Part shown: piece after piece, positions 34,387 to 45,825 of the stretch
Numbering within the stretch: position 1 is the stretch's first letter
Layout: every line of letters begins with the position of its first letter
Source of the DNA: Hypholoma sublateritium FD-334 SS-4
Taxonomy: Eukaryota > Basidiomycota > Agaricomycetes > Agaricales > Strophariaceae
Direction of reading: 5' to 3'
DNA length: 64,000 nucleotides
Assembly (NCBI GenBank): GCA_000827495.1
Contig: KN817531.1
Coordinates: forward strand, 62,001-126,000
Notes under the pieces: model-generated
The model's input: only the letters and a program-made list of their open reading frames with translations
The model's database searches: none
What the model was told of the DNA's origin: nothing
Program-made: the position numbers and the translations under genes

Positions 34387-36243
34387 AATGCGGTAAGCGA
34401 ATATCGTTCGGTAGCTATCTTTAGTCCCATTCCCAGGACCTGGTGTCGGAGGGTCTGACGCCCCAATACGGGACAATTCACCTCGTTTGTGGTGTAGCAT
34501 TGGAATATAGACCATTCTGTCCCACTGGAAGAATATTTGAGTGAAAAAAGCATAAGAAAACGAGGGATACCTACTTGGGTACTATGTCCCACTCTCGGGC
34601 GACCCTTAGTATGGTCAGGGACATCATTAACTAACTCGGCTCCCGTTCCCAGGGCGCGTTTCGGATGGTGCTTATGATATCGTGGAGTAGATTAGATATT
34701 CAAGTCTTGTCAGTCGAGCTACGGATATAGAAAGTAAAATAAGCGCCCGTCGTTAGTGCAAAGACGTGTACCATGAGAAGATGATATTAATTGTTATGCA
34801 ATCTGCCATCATTGAAATATTTTGAAAGTAGAATACTGTGCTTATTTTTCAACGACTTCAATTTCTCTACAAAGTTGTGTAAATCAAGAGAGATGTATGC
34901 TAACAACTTGAAATAGAGCAGGATTTTATTGACTTGAAGCTGGTCGTTTGTGCGATTATGTGTGTACTTGTGCCGTTCTATAGATCTATGAATAATATAA
35001 TGCATAGTATTTGTATATCACACTTAAATACACGGGGATACCGCGGTATCGCTCTCTGCACTTGTATTAACGGTACGCAGATATAATCGATAAGCGCTTT
35101 ATAAATCCCTTCCTGGGTACCAAATATAACGTGTCGCTCTGTGACTTAACAATGTTAATGCCCAACTGAAGTATATTGTCTCAAACTTTGCGAACTCAGG
35201 TTCTGAATATGGCAAATGCTTCTCGTGAATAGTAGACTATCATCAGCAAGAGGAAATTTCTTCTCATTGCTCGACAAGCAACTTAGCTAGATAACGGTTG
35301 AAGATATTTCAATTTGTGTGATACACATTACTACTTATTCTTATTCGACATGTTTTATACCATTCAGATTGAAGTTAGTTGTTGGAGGGATTGCTTAGAT
35401 TCAAAGCAAGCGAGGTACTTCATAACCAACTTCTGTTTTTTTAAAAGACTTGAACGGCCATCTTAGCTCACGTACATAAAAAATATAACAGTTCATCGAG
35501 ATATTGGCTGAGCTATTATACGAGATATCAGAGCCTTGCAACCACAAGTGGCACTGCAAGTCCACGAGAACTGTGATCCTGCTCCACTGCATGTACTTGC
35601 TTGGCGGAGTTGAAAATCAGGTGTCAAAGAAACACCTGCCCGAATATTTGTGATGAGCGCCTGTTTGTTTTTCTACACTCAAGCTCCATATGCAGCTCGC
35701 CGACGCCGTGGACTTCAATTTCGTTGATTTCACTTTATGATGTCATGGGTGCCAGAAATCGAGCTACATAGGTGAAGATGTCCGTGCTGTCGCTTCACGG
35801 CGCACGTCCGTACACTGACGATGAGCGCTTATTTTACTTTCTATATCCGTAGCTCGACTGACAAGACTTGAATATCTAATCTACTCCACGATATCATAAG
35901 CACCATCCGAAACGCGCCCTGGGAACGGGAGCCGAGTTAGTTAATGATGTCCCTGACCATACTAAGGGTCGCCCGAGAGTGGGACATAGTACCCAAGTAG
36001 GTATCCCTCGTTTTCTTATGCTTTTTTCACTCAAATATTCTTCCAGTGGGACAGAATGGTCTATATTCCAATGCTACACCACAAACGAGGTGAATTGTCC
36101 CGTATTGGGGCGTCAGACCCTCCGACACCAGGTCCTGGGAATGGGACTAAAGATAGCTACCGAACGATATTCGCTTACCGCATTGTCATGATGGGGGTTC
36201 GAAATCTGAAATGAAGCTTGCAGTGGTCGCCGACCGTACCATC

Positions 36244-36885
36244 AGATCTGCGGCGTCGTAAATCTACATAGACGTCACTGATATATCTTTGCGGAGGTTA
36301 GTACTATAGTGGCACCGCCTGGCACTCCCCCTTGATGAAAAGGAGAGCTTGCTTGACACCAGGCAACAGTGTTTCATATGGTTTACACACAAATCCCTTC
36401 TAGAACTTGGTTTTCACCGCAATTGCATTATATTATTAGCTATTCATAACCGAAAGGTGTGCAAAGGTGTGCAATGCATCAGACCCCTGCATATAGTATA
36501 ATCCTCGCGGATAGTTCCACTGATGGTTTGTCATATTACTGGGGGGGTAGTCCCAGTCAGGGTATGGAAATACAGCTAGGGAATCCCATCTTCCATCTTT
36601 TCCCAGTGTTTAAGTCGGCTCACCGCTACATAGGCCAAAGCAGCCGAGAACCTCACTAGTGGCAGTAGTAGCTGGGCTTGAACGTTTGAATATCAACCTT
36701 GAGTGGTCAATCATGTTAAATAATCATTATTATATTGATTGCGTGAGGGGACGTGGAGGACACGATTATAGAAAAAATAATACACAAATTATCCTACAAT
36801 CTAGCATCTCAGTAGAATTTCCTATAGCGAGCCTTACGGACCGGAACAAGAGGGATATCGTTTTACACAGAAGCATTGCGGGTGT
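36244..36885. other. Intergenic, no gene seen
   Basis: AT-rich spacer between the nested elements and the 3' end of the OPT transporter gene. A short duplicated word (aggtgtgcaa, at about 36456-36475) is present. Confidence 0.35.
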
Positions 36886-39800
36886 TTAGCCGCAGTACTC
36901 CATGCCAGGGCAGCCGACGGCAGTGCCGTACTCTGAAGGTAAAGGAAGGAGGGTTGTCAGCATGTGGGAACTGCGCGAGGAGATGGTGATGCTTACTGCC
37001 GCCGTCGACGCCGATAATGGCGAGCAGAGCCTGCGCGACACCGCCGAGACCCTCACCGGCAAGCATGCCAGCCTGTGAATAGATGTATTGGATACAATTC
37101 CTTCCATGGGAGGAGAGGGGTGCACATACCGAGACAGCGAACATGTACATATCATAGCCTGCAGGGCTGCGGATCGCCCAGAAGTAGTTGAAGGCAGAGC
37201 CGGCAGCCATGGCGATGGAGTAGTAGAGTTGGGGAACAACGAAGGCAAGGCCGATGGAATTCTAGAGCAGAATGACATAGGTCAATTGCCGGCTTGAGAA
37301 TGCTGTGTCGAAAAACGCACCCAGTTAGGAACATATTTCCAGTATTTCTTGGGGAGCAAGAGGTTCTGCACAGCAAAATCAGGACAAGGTCGCTCGCAGA
37401 GATAAGAACCACTTACGCGGAGGACCAAAGTAAGGACACTGGCGATTGCCAGGCCAATGGCGGTAAGTCCCGACGAGCGGGAGATGGCTGAGTAGAGTGC
37501 AAGATGTGAGGGCGAGAAGACGACGCCACAATAAAGTGTACGTACGAAGCGAGGGCGACGTAACAGCAAGGGCTACGGCGGCCCAGGCAGCGACGGAGGG
37601 AGCACCGTATGTGCAAGACGTGGCAGCGTCATCACTGGAGCCGTCGATAAGAGAGCCGTGATCACAGAGAAAAGTGCAACGTACATGATACAAGGCGAGG
37701 CCTTGGTGAAGAGAATGAACAGGCCACAGGTCAGGAAGATGGAGACGACGGAGCCACAGAGCTGGGCGATGAACTGATTTCTGGGCTTCGCGCGGAGGAG
37801 ATAGCCGGTCTTCAGGTCTCCCGTCATGTCGGACGCCTGGGCGGCGGATCCAGCAGCGATGATTCCAGCAGCCAAGTTGAGCGTCTGGGCGGGTTTTTGC
37901 GCGAGGCCAGAGCCCTTGGAGATTCCTCCGAAAATGAGCTGCGAGGCCTTGGCGACGGTGGACACGGGGTTGATGTCGGTGTATCCGGACGACTGCACGC
38001 CGATGAACGAGAAGATGAAGCCGAGGATGAGAGACAGGATGGCCTCCCCGACGTTCATGTGGAACTGAGTGGCGAGGATAGCGCAGGCCATGATGGTGCT
38101 GGCGGCGAGACCAATGGTCCACCATGCTGTGGGAACAAGGTCTTCGGCGGGGGTCTACGATGGTGATAAGTTGCGTGAAACAATGGACGCGGAGGTGAGA
38201 CTCACCTGATCCTCGTCTTCGGCATCGGGATCTGAGCGGCGGAACCAGTTCTTAGGGCTGATGTTTGCACCCTTTAGTTCTGTATTTCACATTAGTTGAG
38301 AAATTTACGCAGAGAAAATTATTTCTTACGCTTGAATAGAGGGACAAGGGTGAACGCGACATCAGCAAAAGAGTACGCCAACATGATAAGGACACCGGGC
38401 CACAGGAGCCAGTATCGGACGGATGGCTGGGTAACATAGAGCTCGGGATCTTTGAACGAGAGCGAGAGATAAGTGATCAAAGGGTACTCGTCGCTTGCGG
38501 GCTTTCCGAACGCGAGGCCGTGCTTAACCAAGGCGGGAGCCACTAATGGAGGATGCATTTTCAATGGGGAGAAAAACTGCCGACAACGCGGGCAACTTAC
38601 TGACGCCCCACGCGAGAATCGATCCACCGAAGAAACTCCAGCTGGCGTTGATACCGCTAAGCATTCCAGCACCGAAAAATGCGGGCGTGACTGCCGGGAC
38701 CATGTTAGTTAGTGAATCAGTCGTTTTTCAGTTGATGCTTACTCTCAAGGATCCAGCCGTAATTCTCCAAGTTGATCATACCAGTGAATCCAATTCGGTA
38801 AAGAGTCCAGCCAATGTGCCAATCCAAAAGCTGAAGAGATGGTCAGTCATTGCCGCGCAGGACATGTACATTGACAGCGTACAACACCGGGGGCGTAGCT
38901 GCTGACGACCTTCCATACGAAGACAGCGATGAACGAGTACAGGAGCGCAAGCGACTTCTTCCTGGCGGCGATGGCTCCCGCTGGGCCTCGGTGAAGCGAG
39001 CGGATGGTGTAAGCCTGTACGGGGAACCATCAGCTCGGCAACCAAGTATAGAATTGTTGGCGTAACTCACAGTAGCAGCGGGAGTAGGGAAGGTCAATTT
39101 TTGGTGCACGATGTAGTACTTGCGCAGAGGGATGACGAAGAAGACACCGAAGAAACCAGCACAGGCGGTAAGAGCAATGAGTTTGCCGATGTCGTCCGAC
39201 GGGTTGACAGACATAAGGCCAAGACGATACATGGCGGGGACGGCGCTGACAAACAGGATTCCCAATCCTCCAGATGCTAGAGAAATATATGGTTAGTCTG
39301 ACTGACCACGCAATCCGTTGGGTATTTTCCACTAACCAGTTGCTGCTCTGAATTTGAATGACTCATTAGCATGTCGAGGCAGTAGATTTAGACGAAATGG
39401 ACGTACGATTGAACCGTACAGTTCTCTTTAGGGCCGAAAGAGCCTCCAAAAATGTTCAAGAGGCCGCTCTCGGGCAGAGCGGTGCTAAGCGCCTTCAAAA
39501 TAGCATAACCGAAAATAGCCTGTGCAGTTTTCGTTAGTTCCGTCTACAGGCTACAGGTAAATAGCACATACACCGAACAGTTGGGGGCCGAAGGTGAAAC
39601 CAGTCTTCAGGCCGAGATAGATGTTGGAAGCGCCGACCACACCGCCAAGCAAGCAGCCGACGAAGACCGCTCGAAATGTGAGCTGATGCGTCTCTTCGAC
39701 CTCATCCGGGTCGATGGGGAATGGTTTCGTGCTGTGCGAATGTTAGCCCAGCCCCCGGCAGGGCGAATGTATAAGAATATACTTACACATCGTGATCGTC

Positions 39801-39932
39801 GTACGCCTCTTCTGTGTACTCCGGCTCGGTCGGCACTCCTCCTTCCAAGTTGTGCTTCTCGTCGTACTTCTCGTCGGTGCTGGACACGCGGTCTTTGCTG
39901 GCGTTGTGGCGAAGAACGGGGGTAGAGTCCAT
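36886..39932 (-). CDS. OPT-family oligopeptide transporter
   Basis: Seventeen exons sum to 2163 nt, 720 residues: 39932-39787, 39731-39572, 39519-39407, 39347-39337, 39276-39071, 39014-38883, 38830-38743, 38690-38601, 38542-38330, 38279-38206, 38154-37685, 37634-37546, 37487-37417, 37365-37321, 37261-37130, 37072-36997 and 36932-36886. A hydrophilic N-terminus is followed by many transmembrane helices with OPT signatures: NIYLGLKTGFTFGPQLFGAI, TFPTPAATAYTIRSLH, LDWHIGWTLYRIGF, NASWSFFGGSILAWG, DMTGDLKTGYLLRAKPR, APSVAAWAAVALAVTSP and IAMAAGSAFNYFW. The protein would sit in plasma or vacuolar membrane and bring in small peptides or related compounds with protons. The motif set suits the YSL/OPT branch of fungi; substrate cannot be told. 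One exon (39347-39337) is 11 nt. Confidence 0.93.
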
Positions 39933-42900
39933 GATGATGTGGGCCACGGAGGGCGGGCAAAGCTAGTGAAAGCGACGCTGACAACGGGAAATTGTGGGGA
40001 GCCCAGAGAGCGGGTGGCCAGGTATTTGAAGCAGGCAATTCATCGAAGAATGGCCCAATGCGAATCGGGCGATATGAATCCGTGTCTGGTCTTCCATGTG
40101 GATAGGAACCAGACCACACCTGTTCGCGAGGTGCACGCATGGCGCCAAAAGGCGGGACGGAGGTGATGAAGGCCAAGCCTTTCTGGGTGTATACAAATTC
40201 TCGTCCGACGGGCTTGGCAAGTACCCGAGAATGTATCCCTCAGACTCTAAGTGGTCGACATCCACCGGTCGACATACGTTTGGAAGCAGTTCCGAGCGAA
40301 AATCGAGGCGAGTAAGGACTGGCGCATTGATACACCTATGGTGAGGGTAAGTGCTTCAACAATTTCCGTGGAAAACCGTAGACGCCCTACTTTATTTGCT
40401 GTTATTTGTGGAACTCTAGTTGCTATTTATGGCCGGCAACTAACTCCTCCGAGCTTTGAGGCTCAGCGGCGGCTTTTACCTAGAACCAGATGCTTCTAAA
40501 TGCTAAGAAAGCAAAGCTATACGGAAGTAGGAAAAGCTTTTGGAAAACCGATGAATGACTCGCTTGATGCTGGCTCGGCTTGGTCTCGACGTCGATTTTC
40601 AAATAATTCTCGAAGTAATCCAATTCTTTTTGTCATTCGACTTAGTATCTTGTAATCTATGTCAATTCCCCTCAGGTGATATGACTGACTAAAGATATAC
40701 TATGAATTTTGAAATGAAGAGCCTGGAAAACCATATGGCACTTGAATTGACCAACATCACTATCACAGATAGCATCAATACGCCGGACGAGGCTCAACAA
40801 TTTGTGCGACCCAGATTCAGCTGCTCCTCCAGACACGCAAGGGTCCCTGTGATACCCAGACCGCTGCCAGAGGAAAGATTCTGTTTTTCTATGAAAAATT
40901 ACATGCACAAGGTGAAAAGACGAAAAAAGTCTACTGAAAGACACACCAGCATTTGAGCATATTCGGATGTCCTCACGGAAGCGCATCAGCCGGGGAAAAA
41001 GCTGGAAAAGTACTAGGCCCACCCGTTCCCGTGCCCGATACGCCGATGATTGCGATATGGATTTCATTTACCCGTATATCTAGGTACCAGAGGAAGCAGC
41101 AAGAAGCTATCTAGGACTACTTATCTGGAGGCACAGGAAGACGCCCTGCCTGCGGAGCGTCTGTCGAGTTTCCAGAGCGAGATGGCGCCTTCGAGCATTC
41201 CCACACACATATGTAAGTAAAATACGCATTCCCAGGGCGCCCACTCATACCAGCCCTGCACGCCTTGGCACGGGCGGGCATCATATGCTCCCCGCCATCA
41301 TACAAAGCGCTACAGAACGCCATACACGCCATGTGCACGGACTGAGCCCCAGGCGCGCTTGCCCACTCTCCTTCGTGCAGTTCGCTATCAACCCCGCTCC
41401 GCGTCTTGGCGCGCCGGGAGAGCACACACATAACTTACAAGTACACCTCTACTATGGCGCCGGGCCCACCCCCGCGAGATGCGTATCGACACGCGCCGTC
41501 TTCTACCCGTGCCGCCCGACGCTGACAGGCCTGCGATACTCACTGGACTCCTTATTCGCTGGTACGCTGGTGCACACATGCCCGGGCACGCGCGACAGTC
41601 GACGGCCAAGACGCAGCGCCCGCGCTGCCCAGGGCCCATGCACGACGAGCATGTGGGCCGCACGCCGCCGCGGCGTGGCGGCCGTCTGCCAGGCGCGTCC
41701 TGTACTTACATATGATCTGCTAAGCACCTGCACACGCCAGCCCGGCGATGTGTAGCCGCCCGATAATGACAGGTCGACTATCCTATTTTTTGGTCTGCGA
41801 GGGAGACCATAGCCGCTCTGGACGTCGTCGATGACCTTCCCCCAGCACCTCACACATCAATCCCACCTACGCGCCCCGCGTCGGCGCGTCCAGCTCCGAC
41901 GGCCGACGCGCGCGCCGCGCATCGATCGTCCCGCGTCCCGCCAGCAGCAGAGTCTCGCCTCCGCCCCGCACAGGGGCGCGCGCACCGCGTGCTCGCCGCG
42001 GGCAGCGCGCGCGGCGCCGATAAGCCTCTCTGCATATCACACCTTACGCACGCTGCTGGTCCTCCTGCTGCTTCACCGTGGCGTGTGATGGCGTGTGCCA
42101 TCGCGCATGTGCAGCGCGGTGCTGCGTCGTGCATAGCGCTGGGTGGCGCCGTGCCAAGACTCGGAGGCGCGGGCGGGCATGGTACGCAATTGGTGATGCA
42201 ATCGCGATCGCCGATGCGCAATATGCCGGGCATCGCGATTTGTGGCTGTGCGCGGTGTAGGCGCCCGGGCCCGGGCCCCTGAGATTTTGGAGGAGGGTGG
42301 GCAGGCGGGGATTGGTCGTTTATTTGGGTCAGATATGATAGATGCGTTGTACCTTATCCAGATTATCGACGTTCTCTCTTCAGTAGTATACGCACGCGCC
42401 CCAAGTCGTCCTTTTTAGCCTTTTCTACGGGCGAAGCGGGCACGCCAACCGACCCCAGCCCGAATACTCGGAGATGAATTCGCGCACCTAATTCTGGCCC
42501 ATTTCCTGGGTTCGTTTCTTCGTACATATCACGATTACCGGAGGTGCCTTCCCTCGTGTCTAGCAGTGCTCAGCCGCAGGCCAACTGTCTTACCACCACG
42601 GCCCCCGACCGCGCCACCTTAGAATTTGACTCCGGCGTGAACTTACATGCGCCCGAGCACCCCAACGCATTCTTCGTGCGCTCGTTCTTCCGCTCCTTGT
42701 GGTAGGCAGTCAGCTGTGCGGCTCGTTCTCGCCGCCGCTGGGCGCTAGCGCTTCAACCGCGTATCCATCCGACTGAACGCGCACCACAGCGCGCGATCCG
42801 GCCCGGGAGCGCGCCGCACGCTCTGATTCAGAGGCGGGCGCGCCGTATCCGCAGCCCTACAATCAGATCACCAGGCCACGCGCCTTCCTCACACCCTCCT

Positions 42901-43301
42901 CGCAGGCTCGCACCCTTTCCTCCCCTTCGCACAGGAGGCGGCGCTCGGGTACGCACTAGCGTACGTGTCCACATAATTAATATACCCAAGCGGCGTGCTA
43001 GCACTAGCGCCAGCCGCCTGCTTAAGTGCGTCTACACGTACGTGCTAAAATCCCAGTGCGCGACCCTTGAACCTGAACTTGGATGCATGCCGCGGGTGAT
43101 CATCGATCATCTGTGGAAGGAAGCACAAATCGCATTTCCGCCCTCTAAGTATGTAAGTAACACACCGAAACGTATCCTGTAAGCACTACGAAAAATCGAC
43201 CGTAAACGTAAAGTCCAACGCGACGCCACGAAAAAGGGGTGCTAAGAAAAAGGGGGTGGGTAAGGGAAAAGGGAAAAAGGGAAAGGGGGGGAGGAAAGGA
43301 A
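39933..43301. other. Long interval without a secure gene; GC-rich in its right two thirds
   Basis: The first 1.2 kb is AT-balanced and empty. From about 41120 to 43100 the DNA is GC-rich with no recognised family. Minus-strand pieces look partly coding. Near 41810-41720 there is an open stretch (KNRIVDLSLSGGYTSPGW) followed by a gtaagt donor. At 42955-42914 and 42856-42710, joined across a gtgcga...gattgtag intron, the frame reads CVPERRLLCEGEERGCGYG then VVRVQSDGYAVEALAPS to a TGA. No start exon or family was found, so I do not call a gene. Many overlapping ORFs on both strands here are simply due to GC content. Confidence 0.3.
43239..43300 (+). other. Purine-only G-rich tract just 3' of the Get5-like gene
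   Basis: From about 43239 the plus strand is almost purely G/A, with at least six runs of three or more G (gggggtgggtaaggg, ggg, ggg, ggggggg). It lies immediately downstream of the stop codon at 43302 and would be C-rich in that gene's transcript. Confidence 0.6.
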
Positions 43302-44415
43302 CTAGGTGCCGCCCATGCCGACGACGCCGACGGTGTCGCGGATCTTCGCGATCTCGCTGGCGGTGAGCGAGCCCTTGGTCGCACAGAGGAAGTCCTCGAA
43401 CGCGAGCGTCACGTCCGTCTCGCTCTTGAACTCGCGTCTGCCCAAACATCAATCACCAAACAAAAAGCGAGAAAAAAAACGCACTGGAGGAACTCATACA
43501 GCCTTGCCCAGAACGCCGGCGCGGCGACGACGTCGTGGAACGCGGAGAGCGTCGCGGGGAGCGCGCCGGGGCTCGGGGGCGCGTCGAGCGTGAGGACGAT
43601 GTCCTTCTCGGGCGGCGCGCCGCGCGCGTCGGACGAGGGCGACGGCGAGAGCACGACGGACGGGATGCGCTGGTGGCGCCCCTTCGGCGTCGCGCGGGCG
43701 GGCGCGTCGAGCGTGCTAGAGGTGAAACCGAACGGGGCGGGCTTTGCTGGCGTCGCGGGGTCGGCCATGGGGGTGTCTGGTGTTGTTGTTGGTGGTGTGG
43801 ATTGGGGTGGGGTGTTAGGGGTGTTAGGAGCAGGGGTGTTAGGGGCTGTGGGGTCCCACGGGAAGCCGGGCTTGAGCACGAGGTTGACGGTGTCGCCCTG
43901 CGCGATGGGGTACTCGCGGAGGAGCTTCGCGTCGGCGAGGGCCTTGCCCTTGAGGAGGAGGCGCTGGGCGGCGGCGGGCGGCGCGGCGGGGAGCGCGGCG
44001 AGCTGCGCCTTGATCGCGGCGATGCTGTCGGTCGGCTCGACGCGGAGCGTGAACGACGCGGGCGGCTTGAGGCTCTTGAACGTCAGCGAGAGCGAGGCTG
44101 CGGATCGGCGTCAGCGCAGTACGGCGATGGCGATGGGAAAGGGGGAAGGGAAGGGGGTTAAGCGCACCGGAGGAAGAGCCAGCGGGCTCGAGCGGGCTGC
44201 GCTTGGGGGGCGGGGGGACGGCGATCTGCGTGCAGATGGGTGTTATATAGGCGTATGTCAGCACAACGTGGACAGGGGCGACGCACCGGGAGCACGGGGA
44301 CCCGCCTGAGCGACTGTGCGGGCGGCTGCTGGAAGTCGTCGGCGTATGCGACGGGCTGGGTGGCGAGGGTGTTGAGGAACGTCCGCGCGAACGCGCGCTC
44401 CGCCTGCTCTGCCAT
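43302..44415 (-). CDS. Ubiquitin-like-domain protein, Get5/Mdy2-like
   Basis: Four exons (44415-44287, 44225-44168, 44097-43485, 43437-43302) sum to 879 nt, 292 residues. An N-terminal helix (AERAFARTFLNTLATQPVAY) precedes a basic Pro-rich linker. A ubiquitin-like domain follows (SLTFKSLKPPASFTLRVEP, DSIAAIKAQL, QRLLLKGKALADAKLL, GDTVNLVLKPG). A long Pro/Thr-rich linker comes next and then a C-terminal helical domain (FWARLYEFLQREFKSETDV, LTASEIAKIRDTVGVVGMGG). The order, short N-terminal helix then Ubl then C-terminal helical part, fits Get5/Mdy2, which links Sgt2 to Get4-Get3 in tail-anchored protein delivery. This call is by architecture, and another Ubl protein is possible. Third codon positions are strongly GC. 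It is divergently transcribed from the complex I gene. Confidence 0.72.
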
Positions 44416-44574
44416 GTTTTATACGGGTCTTGCTTGCGAAATTGTTGCCAAGGTCTCCGAGTCGCAGAATCAGATTCCTCCTAATCGCCCACGTGACTCG
44501 TCGTGTCACCCTCGTCACACCCTCCTCCCACCCGGGACCAACCTTCCGCACCTCGAAGTTATTACCAAGAGCAA
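44416..44574. promoter_or_regulatory. Divergent promoter region between the Get5-like and NDUFS5-type genes
   Basis: Only 159 bp separate the two start codons, which face away from each other, so both core promoters and 5' UTRs must fit here. No TATA box is visible. A CCACGTGAC-like E-box context (cccacgtgactcg) lies near 44488-44500. Confidence 0.6.
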
Positions 44575-45196
44575 ATGGCGGTGCGTACTACACATTCCCC
44601 TGCCCGTCCCCGCAGGTGCGCAGCGCTGACCCACCCATAGTCAGGATTCAGCTGGGGCGGAGGTGCGCTGCTCCCTCCCTCTCCGCCGCGTGGCGCTCGC
44701 TGACCGCTGCTTTTTCAGGCCGCTCCCGGTGCTTTAGCCACTGGCAGGAGTTCCAGAAGGTATGTGTTCCCCGCCGCGCCGCGCGGTGCTGTGCACAGCA
44801 TGCATGCTCACCCGGCCTCGCCTGCCCATGCCGCAGTGCTACGCGCAGACCGACACGCCGAGCGAGTGCGCCCCGCAGTCCGAGGACTACCTCGAGTGCC
44901 TGCACCACACCAAGGCGGTGCGTCGTCCTTCCTTTCTGCATTTCCTTCCGGCCCCGGCGCCCGCTGACGAGCGTTGTATTCCTATTCGCGTATCCTTTCA
45001 TTCCGCTTCGTACGCCCCATTTTCCACCTCGGCCCTGCTCGTGTACCCCGCCCACCAGGCCCAGCGCAACGACGCCGTCGAGGCCGAGTACAAGCGCCGC
45101 CTCGCACAACAGCAGCAGGCCGCCGCACACGCCGCCGCCCACCCCGCCCCGCCGCCGAAGCAGGTACCCCCGCCCGCGGACGCGGACGCGAAATAG
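44575..45196 (+). CDS. NDUFS5: NADH dehydrogenase (complex I) NDUFS5-type subunit
   Basis: Five exons (44575-44580, 44641-44662, 44719-44759, 44837-44917, 45059-45196) sum to 288 nt, 95 residues. Twin CX9C motifs are intact (CFSHWQEFQKC and CAPQSEDYLEC), the mark of Mia40-imported intermembrane-space proteins. The sequence MASGFSWGGGRSRCFSHW and YLECLHHTKA fits the 15-kDa complex I subunit. The C-terminus is an Ala/Pro/Gln-rich tail. The first exon carries only ATG GCG before its intron, and the second only 22 nt, which is why the start is easily missed. It would be folded by disulfide relay and assembled on the intermembrane-space side of complex I. Confidence 0.9.
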
Positions 45197-45825
45197 CACC
45201 CCCGACCCCCTTCTCCCAACCCAACCCAGCCCTGCGCCTGCCTGTTAGGCCGTAGACACGCACAATGAAAACATGCTTTCCTTCCCTCCCCACCCGTATC
45301 ATTCTTCGTGAACTTGAAGCAACCTTGGGTGTATGTATATCTGCGCATGGCCAGTCTGCACCCACCCGCGCAGGAGCCCGCGCATGGGTGCGGACCGGCC
45401 CCTACCCGCACTTCCTGTCCCTGCTCCGTCGCTAGGCCCGCTGCCCGCTGACAAAACTACCGCAGCCATCCAGCGCCGGTCGGGTCGAGACGGGCGGACA
45501 GGCGGCCGTGTGTCCGTACAGCTGTCTTGACTCTTTGAAAATGCACAGACTTGCATGCGCGTGTGCATATCAGCATAGACAAAACAAACGGCTTCCATCT
45601 ACGCATGGCAGAACGTACCACGGCGTCGTCTTGCCCCGCGCGGAAAGACAGCCGCAAAGGCGAAGAATCCGCTGTGCCCACTTCTCCATTCACAATGGCG
45701 CGTGTAGCCTCCCGTGCGTGAATTCCGTCCACGGATGGTATTCAGCGCTTTCCTCTTAATCCGTCGCTTAAATAGCTTGACCTCGCACAGCATAAGTAGC
45801 ATATATGTTTATGAATTTCAATACA
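45197..45825. other. Intergenic, holds a repeat copy shared with 48.4 kb
   Basis: No gene. Bases about 45605-45770 match 48410-48640 (see repeat entries). The ORFs here on both strands have no family resemblance. Confidence 0.4.
45605..45770. repeat. Segmental duplication, copy A (3' flank of HET gene 1)
   Basis: It shares agaacgtacc(a/g)cggcg, gcgcggaaagacagccgc, ctccattcacaa, gaattccg(t/c)ccac and cttaatccg in the same order with 48410-48640. Copy B has extra bases between the blocks. Confidence 0.6.

Larger units (their letters stand above)
32225..36238. mobile_element. Outer terminal-inverted-repeat element, interrupted by a second element
   Basis: The left arm is 32225-32278 plus 34387-34746; the right arm is 35825-36238 in inverted orientation. 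The arms are 414 bp and I find no difference between them. Termini read TACGGTCGGCGACC ... GGTCGCCGACCGTA. CCATC directly flanks both ends (32220-32224 and 36239-36243), a likely 5-bp target duplication (6 bp, ACCATC, if the shared A is counted). The spacer between arms (34747-35824) is AT-rich with no transposase frame, so the element looks non-autonomous. Without the inserted inner element and its target duplication it would be about 1.9 kb. The superfamily is not assignable from the sequence alone. Confidence 0.85.

Noticed and set aside
34305..36191. Identical 70-residue translations on opposite strands (34305-34592 - and 35979-36191 +)
   Set aside because: They are the two arms of the outer inverted repeat, not duplicated genes; no transposase or other motif is present.
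37379..38125. 248-codon minus-strand ORF within the OPT gene
   Set aside because: It is a shifted frame of the transporter's exons; OPT motifs lie in the other frame with normal introns.
43239..44309. Long plus-strand ORF of 356 codons in the Get5-like gene region
   Set aside because: It is antisense to the Ubl gene, Arg/Gly/Ala-rich, and explained by GC-rich codons; the minus strand has the domain and spliced frame.
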